Shown here one piece after another: positions 1 to 12,900 of a DNA stretch of 64,000 nt (its first letter is position 1; every line of letters starts with the position of its first letter). Both the position numbers and the translations under genes were made by a program. Source of the stretch: Caballeronia calidae (lineage in GTDB: Bacteria; Pseudomonadota; Gammaproteobacteria; Burkholderiales; Burkholderiaceae); assembly GCF_900044055.2 (NCBI RefSeq), contig NZ_FCOX02000032.1:1-64000 (forward strand), read 5' to 3'. The notes beneath the pieces were generated by a model that saw nothing but the letters and a program-made list of their open reading frames with translations, did no database searches and was not told the origin of the DNA.

Positions 1-69
1 GGACCGTGAAACGACTCCACGCCGATGATAGTGCGGATCACCCGTGTGAAAGTAGGTAATCGTCAGGCT
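1..69 (+). rRNA. rrf: 5S ribosomal RNA, 3' part only
   Basis: The window opens inside a 5S rRNA gene; about the last 69 bases are present, ending near CGTCAGGCT at 61-69. The sequence matches the conserved 3' half of betaproteobacterial 5S RNA as I recall it (the ACTCCACGCCGATGATAGTG block, then GTGTGAAAGTAGGT). The 16S and 23S genes would lie before base 1. The exact 3' end may differ by a base or two. Confidence 0.9.
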
Positions 70-90
70 CCTCATGCTGAAAGCAAGCAA

Positions 91-119
91 AGCCCCAACT
101 CCATGAGTTGGGGCTTTTT
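91..119 (+). terminator. Intrinsic terminator of the rRNA operon
   Basis: A perfect 11-bp stem (AGCCCCAACTC at 91-101 with GAGTTGGGGCT at 105-115), a CAT loop and a T-run to 119, just after the 5S gene. It separates the rRNA operon from the tRNA-tuf operon. Confidence 0.9.
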
Positions 120-175
120 GCGTTTCGTCTCACCTATAAGTGAGAGCATCGATTGTCTTGGGTCGTAAGAAGCGC

Positions 176-204
176 TTGACAACGGCGTGTTGTTGCCCCA
201 TAAT
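176..204 (+). promoter_or_regulatory. Sigma70-type promoter of the tRNA-tuf operon
   Basis: A consensus -35 box TTGACA (176-181), a 17-bp spacer and a -10 box CATAAT (199-204, five of six matches to TATAAT). It lies 15 bp before the first tRNA and after the rRNA terminator, so it should drive tRNA-Tyr, tRNA-Gly, tRNA-Thr and tuf1. The start point should be near 211. Confidence 0.8.
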
Positions 205-218
205 CGATAGTTCTCTGC

Positions 219-304
219 GGAGGGGTGCCCGAGTGGCTAAAGGGGGCAGACTGTAAATCTGTTGGCTTACGCCTACGTTGGTTCGAATCCAACCTCCTCC
301 ACCA
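219..304 (+). tRNA. tRNA-Tyr (anticodon GTA)
   Basis: The acceptor stem 219-225 pairs with 294-300. The anticodon GTA is at 253-255, the long variable arm is typical of tRNA-Tyr, the T-arm holds GGTTCGAATCC, and CCA is encoded at 302-304. First gene of the tRNA-tuf operon. Confidence 0.96.
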
Positions 305-334
305 GAATTCAAGCGGTAAGGGAATCCAACCCTC

Positions 335-408
335 GCGGGTGTAGCTCAATGGTAGAGCAGAAGCCTTCCAAGCTTATGACGAGGGTTCGATTCCCTTCAC
401 CCGCTCCA
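335..408 (+). tRNA. tRNA-Gly (anticodon TCC)
   Basis: The acceptor stem GCGGGTG (335-341) pairs with CACCCGC (398-404). The anticodon loop CTTCCAA (365-371) gives anticodon TCC at 367-369. CCA is encoded at 406-408. Thirty bases after tRNA-Tyr. Confidence 0.96.
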
Positions 409-424
409 GTGACGGTTTTGTAGT

Positions 425-499
<75 letters not shown>

Positions 500-561
500 G
501 CTGTATCAGTCTAGTAAGTTGCGCGCGGCGCAAGGTGCGAAAATCCTGTTAGGAGTCGAAA

Positions 562-1752
562 ATGGCCAAAGGTAAATTCGAGCGGACCAAGCCGCACGTG
601 AACGTGGGCACGATCGGTCACGTTGACCACGGCAAAACCACGCTGACGGCAGCAATCACGACGGTGCTGACCAAGAAGTTCGGCGGCGAAGCCAAGGCGT
701 ACGACCAGATCGACGCCGCGCCGGAAGAAAAGGCGCGTGGTATTACCATCAACACGGCGCACGTCGAGTACGAGACGGCTAACCGCCACTACGCACACGT
801 CGACTGCCCGGGCCACGCTGACTATGTGAAGAACATGATCACGGGCGCCGCGCAGATGGACGGCGCAATCCTGGTGTGCTCGGCCGCTGACGGCCCGATG
901 CCGCAAACGCGTGAGCACATCCTGCTGGCGCGTCAGGTTGGCGTGCCTTACATCATCGTGTTCCTGAACAAGTGCGACATGGTGGACGACGCCGAGCTGC
1001 TCGAACTGGTCGAAATGGAAGTGCGCGAGCTTCTTTCGAAGTACGACTTCCCGGGCGACGACACGCCGATCATCAAGGGCTCGGCCAAGCTGGCGCTCGA
1101 GGGCGACACAGGCGAGCTGGGCGAAGTGGCGATCATGAGCCTGGCCGACGCGCTGGACACGTACATCCCGACGCCGGAGCGCGCAGTGGATGGTTCGTTC
1201 CTGATGCCGGTGGAAGACGTGTTCTCGATCTCGGGTCGTGGCACGGTGGTGACCGGCCGTATCGAGCGTGGCGTTGTGAAGGTCGGCGAGGAAATCGAAA
1301 TCATTGGCATCAAGCCGACGGTGAAGACGACCTGCACGGGCGTGGAAATGTTCCGCAAGCTGCTCGACCAGGGTCAAGCGGGCGACAACGTCGGTATCCT
1401 GCTGCGCGGCACGAAGCGAGAAGACGTGGAGCGCGGCCAGGTTCTGGCCAAGCCGGGTTCGATCACGCCGCACACGCACTTCACGGCTGAAGTGTACGTG
1501 CTGAGCAAGGACGAAGGCGGCCGTCACACGCCGTTCTTCAACAACTATCGTCCGCAGTTCTACTTCCGTACGACGGACGTGACGGGCTCGATCGAGCTGC
1601 CGAAGGACAAGGAAATGGTGATGCCGGGCGACAACGTGTCGATCACGGTCAAGCTGATCGCTCCGATCGCCATGGAAGAAGGCCTGCGCTTCGCAATCCG
1701 CGAAGGCGGCCGTACCGTCGGCGCCGGTGTCGTGGCGAAGATTATCGAGTAA
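562..1752 (+). CDS. tuf: Elongation factor Tu, copy 1
   Basis: 396-residue EF-Tu, the GTPase that delivers aminoacyl-tRNA to the ribosome. The P-loop GHVDHGKT is at residues 19-26, followed by the switch-I segment RGITI, then DCPGH and NKCD, so all G-motifs are intact; domains II and III follow. AGGAG at 551-555 places the ATG at 562. It shares a transcript with the three tRNAs upstream. Copy 2 (19718-20908) encodes the same protein, and by eye the two genes differ only at the third base of codon 2 (GCC here, GCA there). Confidence 0.98.
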   Translation: MAKGKFERTKPHVNVGTIGHVDHGKTTLTAAITTVLTKKFGGEAKAYDQIDAAPEEKARGITINTAHVEYETANRHYAHVDCPGHADYVKNMITGAAQMDGAILVCSAADGPMPQTREHILLARQVGVPYIIVFLNKCDMVDDAELLELVEMEVRELLSKYDFPGDDTPIIKGSAKLALEGDTGELGEVAIMSLADALDTYIPTPERAVDGSFLMPVEDVFSISGRGTVVTGRIERGVVKVGEEIEIIGIKPTVKTTCTGVEMFRKLLDQGQAGDNVGILLRGTKREDVERGQVLAKPGSITPHTHFTAEVYVLSKDEGGRHTPFFNNYRPQFYFRTTDVTGSIELPKDKEMVMPGDNVSITVKLIAPIAMEEGLRFAIREGGRTVGAGVVAKIIE

Positions 1753-1818
1753 GAGCCAGAGATCTGCTCGGTAGTTAGTGGTTTCGGGGTCGGCGAAATC
1801 CGTCGGCCCCAATGGTTT

Positions 1819-1894
1819 AGGGGTATAGCTCAACTGGCAGAGCGTCGGTCTCCAAAACCGAAGGTTGGGGGTTCGATTCCCTCTGCCCCTGCCA
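1819..1894 (+). tRNA. tRNA-Trp (anticodon CCA)
   Basis: The acceptor stem AGGGGTA (1819-1825) pairs with TGCCCCT (1884-1890) with one G-T wobble. The anticodon CCA is at 1852-1854 and the 3' CCA is encoded at 1892-1894. It sits 66 bp after tuf1 and 34 bp before secE. Confidence 0.95.
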
Positions 1895-1928
1895 AATTCT
1901 CGCGCCAAGTGGCGCTGTTTAAGGTGTT

Positions 1929-2309
1929 ATGGCGAATCCTTCCGTCGAAACTGTAAATACTTCCGGCGACAAGTTGATGTTGGTGGCGGGTGTATTGTTG
2001 GTCTTGGCCGGGTTCGTGGGATTCTTCTGGCTCTCGGGCCAAGAATGGTACATCCGCGGCGCAGCGCTTGCTGTCGGTGTCATCGCGGGTGTTGCAGTCG
2101 GTCTTCTCTCTGCGCCAGGCAAGGGCTTCATCGCCTTCGCCAAGGACTCGTACAAGGAAGTCCGCAAAGTCGTCTGGCCGACCCGCAAAGAGGCCACGCA
2201 AACGACCCTGGTGGTCTTCGCGTTTGTTCTGATCATGGCCATTTTCCTTTGGCTTAGCGATAAGTCGATCGAGTGGGTGATTTTCTCGGCGATTCTGGGT
2301 TGGAAATGA
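1929..2309 (+). CDS. secE: Preprotein translocase subunit SecE
   Basis: 126-residue inner-membrane protein that clamps SecY in the SecYEG channel. Three hydrophobic segments are visible (about residues 16-35, 43-61 and 92-110), the three-helix form also found in enteric bacteria. The conserved amphipathic segment KEVRKVVWPTRKE (76-88) precedes the last helix and is the family's signature. Followed after one base by nusG, the usual secE-nusG pair. Confidence 0.96.
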   Translation: MANPSVETVNTSGDKLMLVAGVLLVLAGFVGFFWLSGQEWYIRGAALAVGVIAGVAVGLLSAPGKGFIAFAKDSYKEVRKVVWPTRKEATQTTLVVFAFVLIMAIFLWLSDKSIEWVIFSAILGWK

Positions 2310-2310
2310 T

Positions 2311-2868
2311 ATGAGCGATACTCCGACATCCCCGAGTGGAAAGCGTTGGTACGTCGTGCACGCCTACTCCGGCATGGAGAAGAGCGTGCAACGTGCGCTT
2401 CAGGAGCGCATCGAACGTGCGGGCATGCAAGATCAATTCGGTCAGATTCTTGTCCCGACCGAAGAAGTCGTTGAAGTAAAAGGCGGACACAAGTCGGTCA
2501 CAGAGCGTCGCTTCTTTCCGGGCTACGTTCTGGTCGAAATGGAAATGACCGACGAAACGTGGCACTTGGTCAAGAATACGGCGAAAGTCACCGGTTTCGT
2601 GGGTGGCGCACGCAATCGTCCCAGTCCCATCTCTGCGCGTGAAGTCGAAAAAATCATGTCGCAGATGCAGGAAGGTGTCGAAAAGCCGCGGCCGAAGACC
2701 CTTTTCGAAGTGGGCGAGATGGTCCGCGTGAAGGAAGGTCCGTTCACCGACTTCAACGGCAATGTCGAAGAAGTGAATTACGAAAAGTCCCGAGTCCGTG
2801 TCTCCGTCACGATCTTCGGGCGCTCGACGCCGGTCGAACTCGAGTTCGGCCAGGTCGAAAAGCTTTAA
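2311..2868 (+). CDS. nusG: Transcription termination/antitermination factor NusG
   Basis: 185-residue NusG. The N-terminal NGN domain (about 10-120), containing WYVVHAYSGMEKSV and the RRFFPGYVLVEM core, binds the RNA polymerase clamp. The C-terminal KOW domain (about 133-185) contacts Rho, NusE (S10) or the ribosome. It starts one base after the secE stop, so translation is probably coupled. Confidence 0.97.
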   Translation: MSDTPTSPSGKRWYVVHAYSGMEKSVQRALQERIERAGMQDQFGQILVPTEEVVEVKGGHKSVTERRFFPGYVLVEMEMTDETWHLVKNTAKVTGFVGGARNRPSPISAREVEKIMSQMQEGVEKPRPKTLFEVGEMVRVKEGPFTDFNGNVEEVNYEKSRVRVSVTIFGRSTPVELEFGQVEKL

Positions 2869-3015
2869 TCGACTATATCGCGCGTGGCTCTCGAGTCATC
2901 GCGCGATTCGCGCTTACGGTCCGCGTCATGACCGTTGAGGAGCGTCAGTAGCCGGCAACGTCGAACGCGCGCTACCACTCACCGAACGTTCACGCGTTCA
3001 GCAGAGGTTTTCAAC

Positions 3016-3447
3016 ATGGCAAAGAAAATCGTCGGCTTTATCAAGCTGCAGATTCCTGCAGGTAAAGCCAACCCGTCGCCGCCGGTCGGTCCGGCACTGG
3101 GCCAGCGCGGCCTGAACATTATGGAGTTCTGCAAGGCGTTTAACGCGCAGACGCAGGGCATGGAGCCGGGTCTGCCGGTGCCGGTCGTCATTACGGCATT
3201 CGCGGACAAGAGCTTCACCTTCATCATGAAGACGCCGCCGGCTACCGTTCTGATCAAGAAGGCAGCCAGCGTGCAGAAGGGTTCGAGCAAGCCGCATACC
3301 GACAAGGTCGGCAACATCACCCGCGCTCAAGCGGAAGAAATCGCGAAGACCAAGATGCCGGATCTTACGGCAGCTGATCTGGACGCAGCCGTGCGCACGA
3401 TCGCCGGTAGCGCGCGTTCGATGGGTATCACTGTGGAGGGCGTGTAA
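3016..3447 (+). CDS. rplK: 50S ribosomal protein L11
   Basis: 143-residue L11, part of the GTPase-associated centre with L10 and L12. The start at 3016 gives the standard N-terminus MAKKIVGFIKLQIPAGKA with the PPVGPALGQ loop at 22-30; a longer reading of the frame to 2935 has no family resemblance. The 147-bp nusG-rplK spacer could hold the L1 feedback site known in other bacteria; I could not identify it. Ends directly against rplA. Confidence 0.97.
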   Translation: MAKKIVGFIKLQIPAGKANPSPPVGPALGQRGLNIMEFCKAFNAQTQGMEPGLPVPVVITAFADKSFTFIMKTPPATVLIKKAASVQKGSSKPHTDKVGNITRAQAEEIAKTKMPDLTAADLDAAVRTIAGSARSMGITVEGV

Positions 3448-4146
3448 ATGGCTAAGCTTTCTAAGCGCCTTCAGGCATTCGCCAGCAAGGTGGATCGTCA
3501 GAAGCTGTACGCGATCGACGATGCGCTGGCCCTCGTGAAGGAGTGCGCGAGTGCCAAGTTCGACGAGTCGATCGACGTGGCAGTGCAGCTCGGCATCGAT
3601 GCGAAGAAGTCGGACCAGGTTGTTCGCGGTTCGGTGGTTCTGCCTGCCGGTACCGGCAAGTCGGTTCGCGTGGCAGTGTTCGCCCAAGGCGACAAAGCTG
3701 AACAAGCTCGCGCAGCGGGTGCCGACGTGGTCGGCATGGAAGACCTGGCCGAGCAAGTCAAGGCTGGCAATCTGAATTTCGACGTCGTAATCGCTTCGCC
3801 GGACACGATGCGCGTGGTCGGTACGCTCGGTCAGATTCTCGGCCCGCGCGGTCTGATGCCGAACCCGAAGGTCGGCACGGTTACCCCGGACGTCGCCCAA
3901 GCAGTCAAGAATGCGAAGGCAGGTCAGGTGCAATTCCGCGTCGACAAGGCCGGTATCATTCACGGCACGATCGGTCGCGCATCGTTCGAGTCGGCATCGC
4001 TCCGCCAGAACCTGGCTGCGCTGATCGACGCGCTGCAAAAGGCCAAGCCGGCAACGAGCAAGGGCGTGTACCTGCGCAAGATCGCCGTGTCGAGCACGAT
4101 GGGTGTCGGCGTTCGCGTGGATCAAGGCACGCTGGCGCAGCAGTAA
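3448..4146 (+). CDS. rplA: 50S ribosomal protein L1
   Basis: 232-residue L1, the mobile stalk protein beside the E-site, which in other bacteria also represses its own operon. The conserved segment GPRGLMPNPKVGTVT lies about residues 132-146, within the C-terminal half. It starts on the base after the L11 stop, so the two are translationally coupled. Confidence 0.97.
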   Translation: MAKLSKRLQAFASKVDRQKLYAIDDALALVKECASAKFDESIDVAVQLGIDAKKSDQVVRGSVVLPAGTGKSVRVAVFAQGDKAEQARAAGADVVGMEDLAEQVKAGNLNFDVVIASPDTMRVVGTLGQILGPRGLMPNPKVGTVTPDVAQAVKNAKAGQVQFRVDKAGIIHGTIGRASFESASLRQNLAALIDALQKAKPATSKGVYLRKIAVSSTMGVGVRVDQGTLAQQ

Positions 4147-4451
4147 GAATTTCGGGCGCGGCCGACTGGCCGCGCTTCTAAAAGGGCTTTGGGCGGCTGC
4201 TGGATCGAGGTTCTGAATCGAGCAGCCGGTTGTCAAAGACCGTTGGTGGTGATGCAGCAAGTAGGTATCGCCTTAATTCAAGCCAACGCAGATGGCGAAC
4301 CCGAAACAGTTTTGCAGTGGTTGAAGTCGGTTGTCGAGCGTCGTGAGACGTTTCACCAATCGACCGAAATACTCCTAACAGTCGGACGCCGTTGTCGAAC
4401 GTGGTGCATGAGGGTTGGTAGCCCGAGTGCATCGAATCTGGAGGTTTAACC
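4147..4451 (+). promoter_or_regulatory. rplA-rplJ spacer: hairpin and candidate L10 leader
   Basis: A 305-bp gap with no gene. It opens with a GC-rich 8-bp hairpin (GCGCGGCC 4156-4163, GGCCGCGC 4168-4175) followed by TTCTAAAA, a plausible partial terminator. Further on, GTCGA (4333-4337) and TCGAC (4360-4364) enclose a CGTC/GACG stem (4339-4342, 4347-4350), a two-part stem with internal loops. In many bacteria L10-L12 binds the rplJ leader to limit synthesis, and position and layout suggest the same here, but no consensus was checked. Confidence 0.45.
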
Positions 4452-4949
4452 GTGCCACTGAACAAAGAAGATAAGCAGGCAGTCGTCGCTGAAGTCGCCG
4501 CGCAAGTCGCGAAGGCTCAGACGATGGTGCTCGCTGAGTATCGTGGGATCACGGTTGGCGATCTGACCAAGCTGCGCGCGAAAGCGCGTGAGCAACAGGT
4601 GTATCTGCGCGTGTTGAAGAACACGCTGGCGCGTCGCGCCGTCGAAGGTACGCCGTTCGCTCCGCTGGCTGAGCAGATGACCGGTCCTCTGATCTACGGC
4701 ATCTCGGAAGATGCCATTGCCGCTGCCAAGGTCGTGAATGACTTCGGCAAGAGCAATGACAAGTTGATCATCAAGGCTGGTTCCTACGAAGGCAAGGTGA
4801 TGGACAAGGCAGGCGTGCAAGCGCTGGCCAACATCCCGAGTCGCGAAGAACTGCTCTCCAAGCTGCTGTTCGTCATGCAGGCACCTGTTTCCGGCTTTGC
4901 GCGCGCTATGGCCGCGCTGGCTGAGAAGAAGCAGGGCGAAGCCGCTTAA
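4452..4949 (+). CDS. rplJ: 50S ribosomal protein L10
   Basis: 165-residue L10 (P0), the base of the ribosomal stalk on which L12 dimers assemble. The GTG start at 4452 is set by GGAGG at 4440-4444 and gives the usual N-terminus MPLNKEDKQ. The C-terminal helix that carries L12 ends in ALAEKKQGEAA. Followed 79 bp later by rplL. Confidence 0.96.
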   Translation: MPLNKEDKQAVVAEVAAQVAKAQTMVLAEYRGITVGDLTKLRAKAREQQVYLRVLKNTLARRAVEGTPFAPLAEQMTGPLIYGISEDAIAAAKVVNDFGKSNDKLIIKAGSYEGKVMDKAGVQALANIPSREELLSKLLFVMQAPVSGFARAMAALAEKKQGEAA

Positions 4950-5028
4950 CGATCACGCTTGGGCGCTAGTCGCTTAAGGCAAAGCTAGATCGCTAGCTCG
5001 ATCCGAATTCAATTTAGGAGTATTTCAA

Positions 5029-5406
5029 ATGGCAATCGCAAAAGAAGACATCCTGGAAGCCGTTGGCGCGATGTCGGTGCTGGAACTGAACGAGCTGGTC
5101 AAGGCGTTCGAAGAGAAGTTTGGCGTGTCGGCTGCTGCTGTCGCAGTTGCTGGCCCGGCAGGCGCTGGTGGCGCTGCTGCTGCTGCTGAAGAGCAGACCG
5201 AGTTCACCGTGAACCTGCTCGAAGCAGGCGCGAACAAGGTTTCCGTCATCAAGGCAGTTCGCGAACTGACGGGTCTCGGCCTGAAGGAAGCGAAGGACCT
5301 GGTCGACGGCGCACCGAAGCCCATCAAGGAAGCGGTGCCCAAGGCTGCTGCTGAAGAAGCGAAGAAGAAGCTGGAAGACGCAGGCGCGAAGGCTGAAATC
5401 AAGTAA
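5029..5406 (+). CDS. rplL: 50S ribosomal protein L7/L12
   Basis: 125-residue L7/L12, the multicopy stalk protein that recruits translation GTPases. The N-terminal dimerisation segment (about 1-35) is followed by an Ala/Gly/Pro-rich hinge (about 36-56) and the globular C-terminal domain with GLGLKEAKDLVDGAPK. Usual family length. A terminator-like hairpin follows 19 bp after the stop. Confidence 0.97.
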   Translation: MAIAKEDILEAVGAMSVLELNELVKAFEEKFGVSAAAVAVAGPAGAGGAAAAAEEQTEFTVNLLEAGANKVSVIKAVRELTGLGLKEAKDLVDGAPKPIKEAVPKAAAEEAKKKLEDAGAKAEIK

Positions 5407-5424
5407 GTTTCGTTGCGCTATGCG

Positions 5425-5456
5425 AAGGCTGGCGGTTTTTCACCGCCGGCCTTTTT
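5425..5456 (+). terminator. Attenuator-type terminator between rplL and rpoB
   Basis: A 12-bp stem with one wobble (AAGGCTGGCGGT at 5425-5436 with ACCGCCGGCCTT at 5442-5453), a 5-base loop and TTT to 5456, placed just after rplL. In E. coli a partial terminator at this junction lets only a fraction of polymerases continue into rpoBC; this is the likely counterpart. Confidence 0.8.
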
Positions 5457-5477
5457 GTGCTTTGTGGGGACGCAGTT

Positions 5478-5501
5478 TTTATGCTTGTCAGCAAGCATAA
5501 A
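5478..5501 (+). other. Second hairpin in the rplL-rpoB spacer
   Basis: A perfect 10-bp inverted repeat (TTTATGCTTG at 5478-5487, CAAGCATAAA at 5492-5501) around a TCAG loop, between the attenuator and the long stem. No T-run follows, so it is not a standard terminator. Confidence 0.6.
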
Positions 5502-5510
5502 TGTCCTCGC

Positions 5511-5568
5511 AGAAGCCAAAGAGAACGTTCGTGCCGGCATAAATTTCCGATCGTTCTCTTTGTCTTCT
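5511..5568 (+). other. Long stem before rpoB, candidate RNase III site
   Basis: Bases 5511-5527 pair with 5552-5568 over 17 positions with a single C/T mismatch (5516/5563), around a 24-base loop. A stem of this length fits RNase III, which cuts the rplL-rpoB transcript in E. coli. The function is inferred from position and stem length. From 5569 to the rpoB start at 5775 nothing clear was seen apart from a 6-bp hairpin at 5637-5654. Confidence 0.5.
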
Positions 5569-5774
5569 GAAGCGACTGCAGAAGGCAAGTTTGGTCGGGT
5601 AGCGGGAAACACAGGCATCCGCTGCCGTCAGCCAGCGGTTGGTAGCGGCCAACCACCAAGCTTCTAGACTCGCGCGTCCTCCCCGGACACGTGCGCGGGT
5701 CTCAGTCGGTGAACACCGGGCTGTGACATCGAGGTATCCCGCCTCGGTAACGCCCGCCGTGATTCGGAGATCGT

Positions 5775-9881
<4,107 letters not shown>

Positions 9882-9902
9882 TCGGACTACGGAGAGAAAG
9901 CA

Positions 9903-12900
9903 ATGAAAGCTCTGCTCGATCTATTCAAGCAAGTCCAACAAGAAGAAGTTTTTGATGCGATCAAGATCGGCCTCGCGTCGCCCGACAAGATTCGTTCTTG
10001 GTCGTTCGGCGAAGTGAAGAAGCCGGAGACCATCAACTACCGCACGTTCAAGCCGGAGCGGGATGGTCTGTTCTGCGCGAAGATTTTTGGTCCGATCAAG
10101 GACTACGAATGCCTTTGCGGCAAGTACAAGCGCCTGAAGCATCGTGGCGTGATCTGCGAGAAGTGCGGCGTCGAAGTGACGCTGGCGAAGGTGCGTCGTG
10201 AGCGGATGGGCCACATCGAGCTGGCCTCGCCGGTCGCGCACATCTGGTTCCTGAAGTCGCTGCCGTCGCGTCTGGGCATGGTGCTCGACATGACGCTGCG
10301 CGACATCGAGCGCGTGCTGTACTTCGAAGCTTATGTGGTCATCGATCCAGGCATGACGCCGCTGAAAGCGCGGCAGATCATGACGGAAGAGGATTACTAC
10401 AACAAGGTCGAAGAGTACGGCGACGAATTCCGTGCCGAAATGGGCGCGGAAGGCGTGCGCGAACTGCTGCGCGCGATCAACATCGACGAACAGGTCGAAA
10501 CGCTGCGCACGGAACTGAAAAACACCGGTTCCGAAGCGAAGATCAAGAAGTACGCGAAGCGCCTGAAGGTGCTCGAGGCTTTCCAGCGTTCGGGCATCAA
10601 GCCGGACTGGATGGTGCTCGACGTGCTGCCGGTGCTGCCGCCGGAACTGCGTCCGCTCGTGCCGCTGGACGGCGGCCGTTTCGCGACCTCGGACCTGAAC
10701 GACCTGTATCGCCGCGTGATCAACCGTAACAACCGGTTGAAGCGTCTGCTCGAGCTGAAGGCGCCTGAGATCATCGTCCGCAACGAAAAGCGGATGCTGC
10801 AGGAAGCCGTCGACTCGCTGCTCGACAACGGCCGTCGCGGCAAGGCGATGACCGGCGCGAACAAGCGGCCGCTGAAGTCGCTCGCCGACATGATCAAGGG
10901 TAAGGGCGGTCGCTTCCGTCAGAACCTGCTCGGTAAGCGTGTGGACTACTCGGGCCGTTCGGTGATCGTGGTCGGCCCGACGCTCAAGCTGCATCAGTGC
11001 GGTCTGCCGAAGCTGATGGCGCTCGAACTGTTCAAGCCTTTCATCTTCAACAAGCTGGAAGTGATGGGCGTGGCTACGACCATCAAGGCTGCGAAGAAGG
11101 AAGTCGAGAACCAGACGCCGGTGGTGTGGGACATCCTGGAAGAGGTGATCCGCGAGCATCCGGTCATGCTGAACCGTGCGCCTACGCTTCACCGTCTCGG
11201 CATTCAGGCTTTCGAGCCGGTGCTGATCGAAGGTAAGGCGATTCAGCTGCACCCGCTCGTCTGCGCGGCGTTCAACGCCGACTTCGACGGTGACCAGATG
11301 GCCGTTCACGTGCCGCTGTCGCTCGAAGCGCAGATGGAAGCGCGCACGCTGATGCTGGCGTCGAACAACGTCCTGTTCCCGGCGAACGGCGATCCGTCGA
11401 TCGTGCCGTCGCAGGATATCGTGCTGGGCCTTTACTACGCGTCGCGTGAAGCGATCAATGGCAAGGGCGAAGGCATGACGTTCACGGGCGTGTCGGAAGT
11501 GATCCGCGCGTACGAGAACAAGGAAGTCGAGCTGGCTTCGCGCGTCAACGTGCGTATCACCGAAATGGTGGCGAACGAGGACACGAGCGAAGGCGCGCCG
11601 AAGTTCGTGCCGAAGATCTCGTTGTACGCGACGACCGTCGGCCGCTCGATCCTGTCGGAGATTCTGCCGCCGGGTCTGCCGTTCACGGTGCTGAACAAGC
11701 CGCTGAAGAAGAAGCAGATTTCGCAGCTGATCAATACGGCGTTCCGCAAGTGCGGTCTGCGCGAAACGGTGATCTTCGCCGACCAGCTGATGCAGATGGG
11801 CTTCCGCCTCGCAACGCGCGCCGGCATCTCGATTTGCGTGGACGACATGCTCGTGCCGCCGCAGAAAGAGACGATCGTCGGCGACGCCGCGAAGAAGGTG
11901 AAGGAGTACGACCGTCAGTACATGTCGGGTCTCGTCACCGCGCAAGAGCGCTACAACAACGTGGTCGACATCTGGTCGGCGACGTCGGAAGCGGTCGGCA
12001 AGGCGATGATGGAGCAGCTCGCGACGGAACCCGTCACGGACCGTGACGGCAACGAAACGAAGCAGGAGTCGTTCAACTCCATCTACATGATGGCCGACTC
12101 GGGCGCTCGTGGTTCCGCGGTGCAGATTCGTCAGCTCGCCGGTATGCGCGGCCTGATGGCGAAGCCGGACGGCTCGATTATCGAAACGCCGATTACCGCG
12201 AACTTCCGCGAAGGCCTGAACGTGTTGCAGTACTTCATCTCGACGCACGGTGCTCGTAAGGGTCTGGCGGATACGGCGTTGAAGACCGCGAACTCGGGCT
12301 ACCTGACGCGTCGTCTCGTCGACGTGACGCAGGATCTGGTCGTCGTGGAAGATGATTGCGGCACGTCGAACGGCGTCGCGATGAAGGCGTTGGTCGAAGG
12401 CGGTGAAGTCGTCGAAGCGCTGCGTGACCGTATTCTGGGTCGCGTCGCGGTGGCGGACGTCGTCAATCCGGAAACGCAGGAGACGATCTACGCTTCGGGC
12501 GATCTGCTCGACGAAGACGCGGTGGAAAAGATCGAGAGCCTCGGCATCGACGAAGTGCGCGTGCGCACGCCGCTCACCTGCGAAACGCGTTATGGCCTGT
12601 GCGCCGCGTGCTACGGCCGCGACCTCGGTCGCGGTTCGCGCGTGAACGTCGGTGAGGCAGTCGGTGTGATCGCTGCTCAGTCGATCGGCGAGCCGGGCAC
12701 GCAGCTGACGATGCGTACGTTCCACATCGGTGGTGCGGCATCGCGTGCGGCGGTTGCTTCGACGGTCGAAGCGAAGTCGAACGGTACGGTGCGCTTCACG
12801 GCCACGATGCGCTACGTCACCAACGCGAAGGGCGAGCAGGTCGTCATCTCGCGTTCGGGCGAAGCGATCATCGCGGACGACTTCGGTCGCGAGCGTGAGC

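Noticed and set aside
128..145. TCTCAC/GTGAGA inverted repeat after the rRNA terminator
   Set aside because: Only six base pairs, AT-rich loop and no T-run; likely chance or a remnant.
511..1908. 465-codon antisense frame across tuf1 and the neighbouring tRNAs, repeated over tuf2
   Set aside because: It appears at both tuf copies only because the genes are identical; the sequence is low-complexity mirror sequence of EF-Tu and it runs through tRNA genes.
4189..4449. 86-codon plus-strand frame in the rplA-rplJ spacer
   Set aside because: No family resemblance and it fills a spacer expected to be an untranslated leader; codon use does not look like the neighbouring genes.
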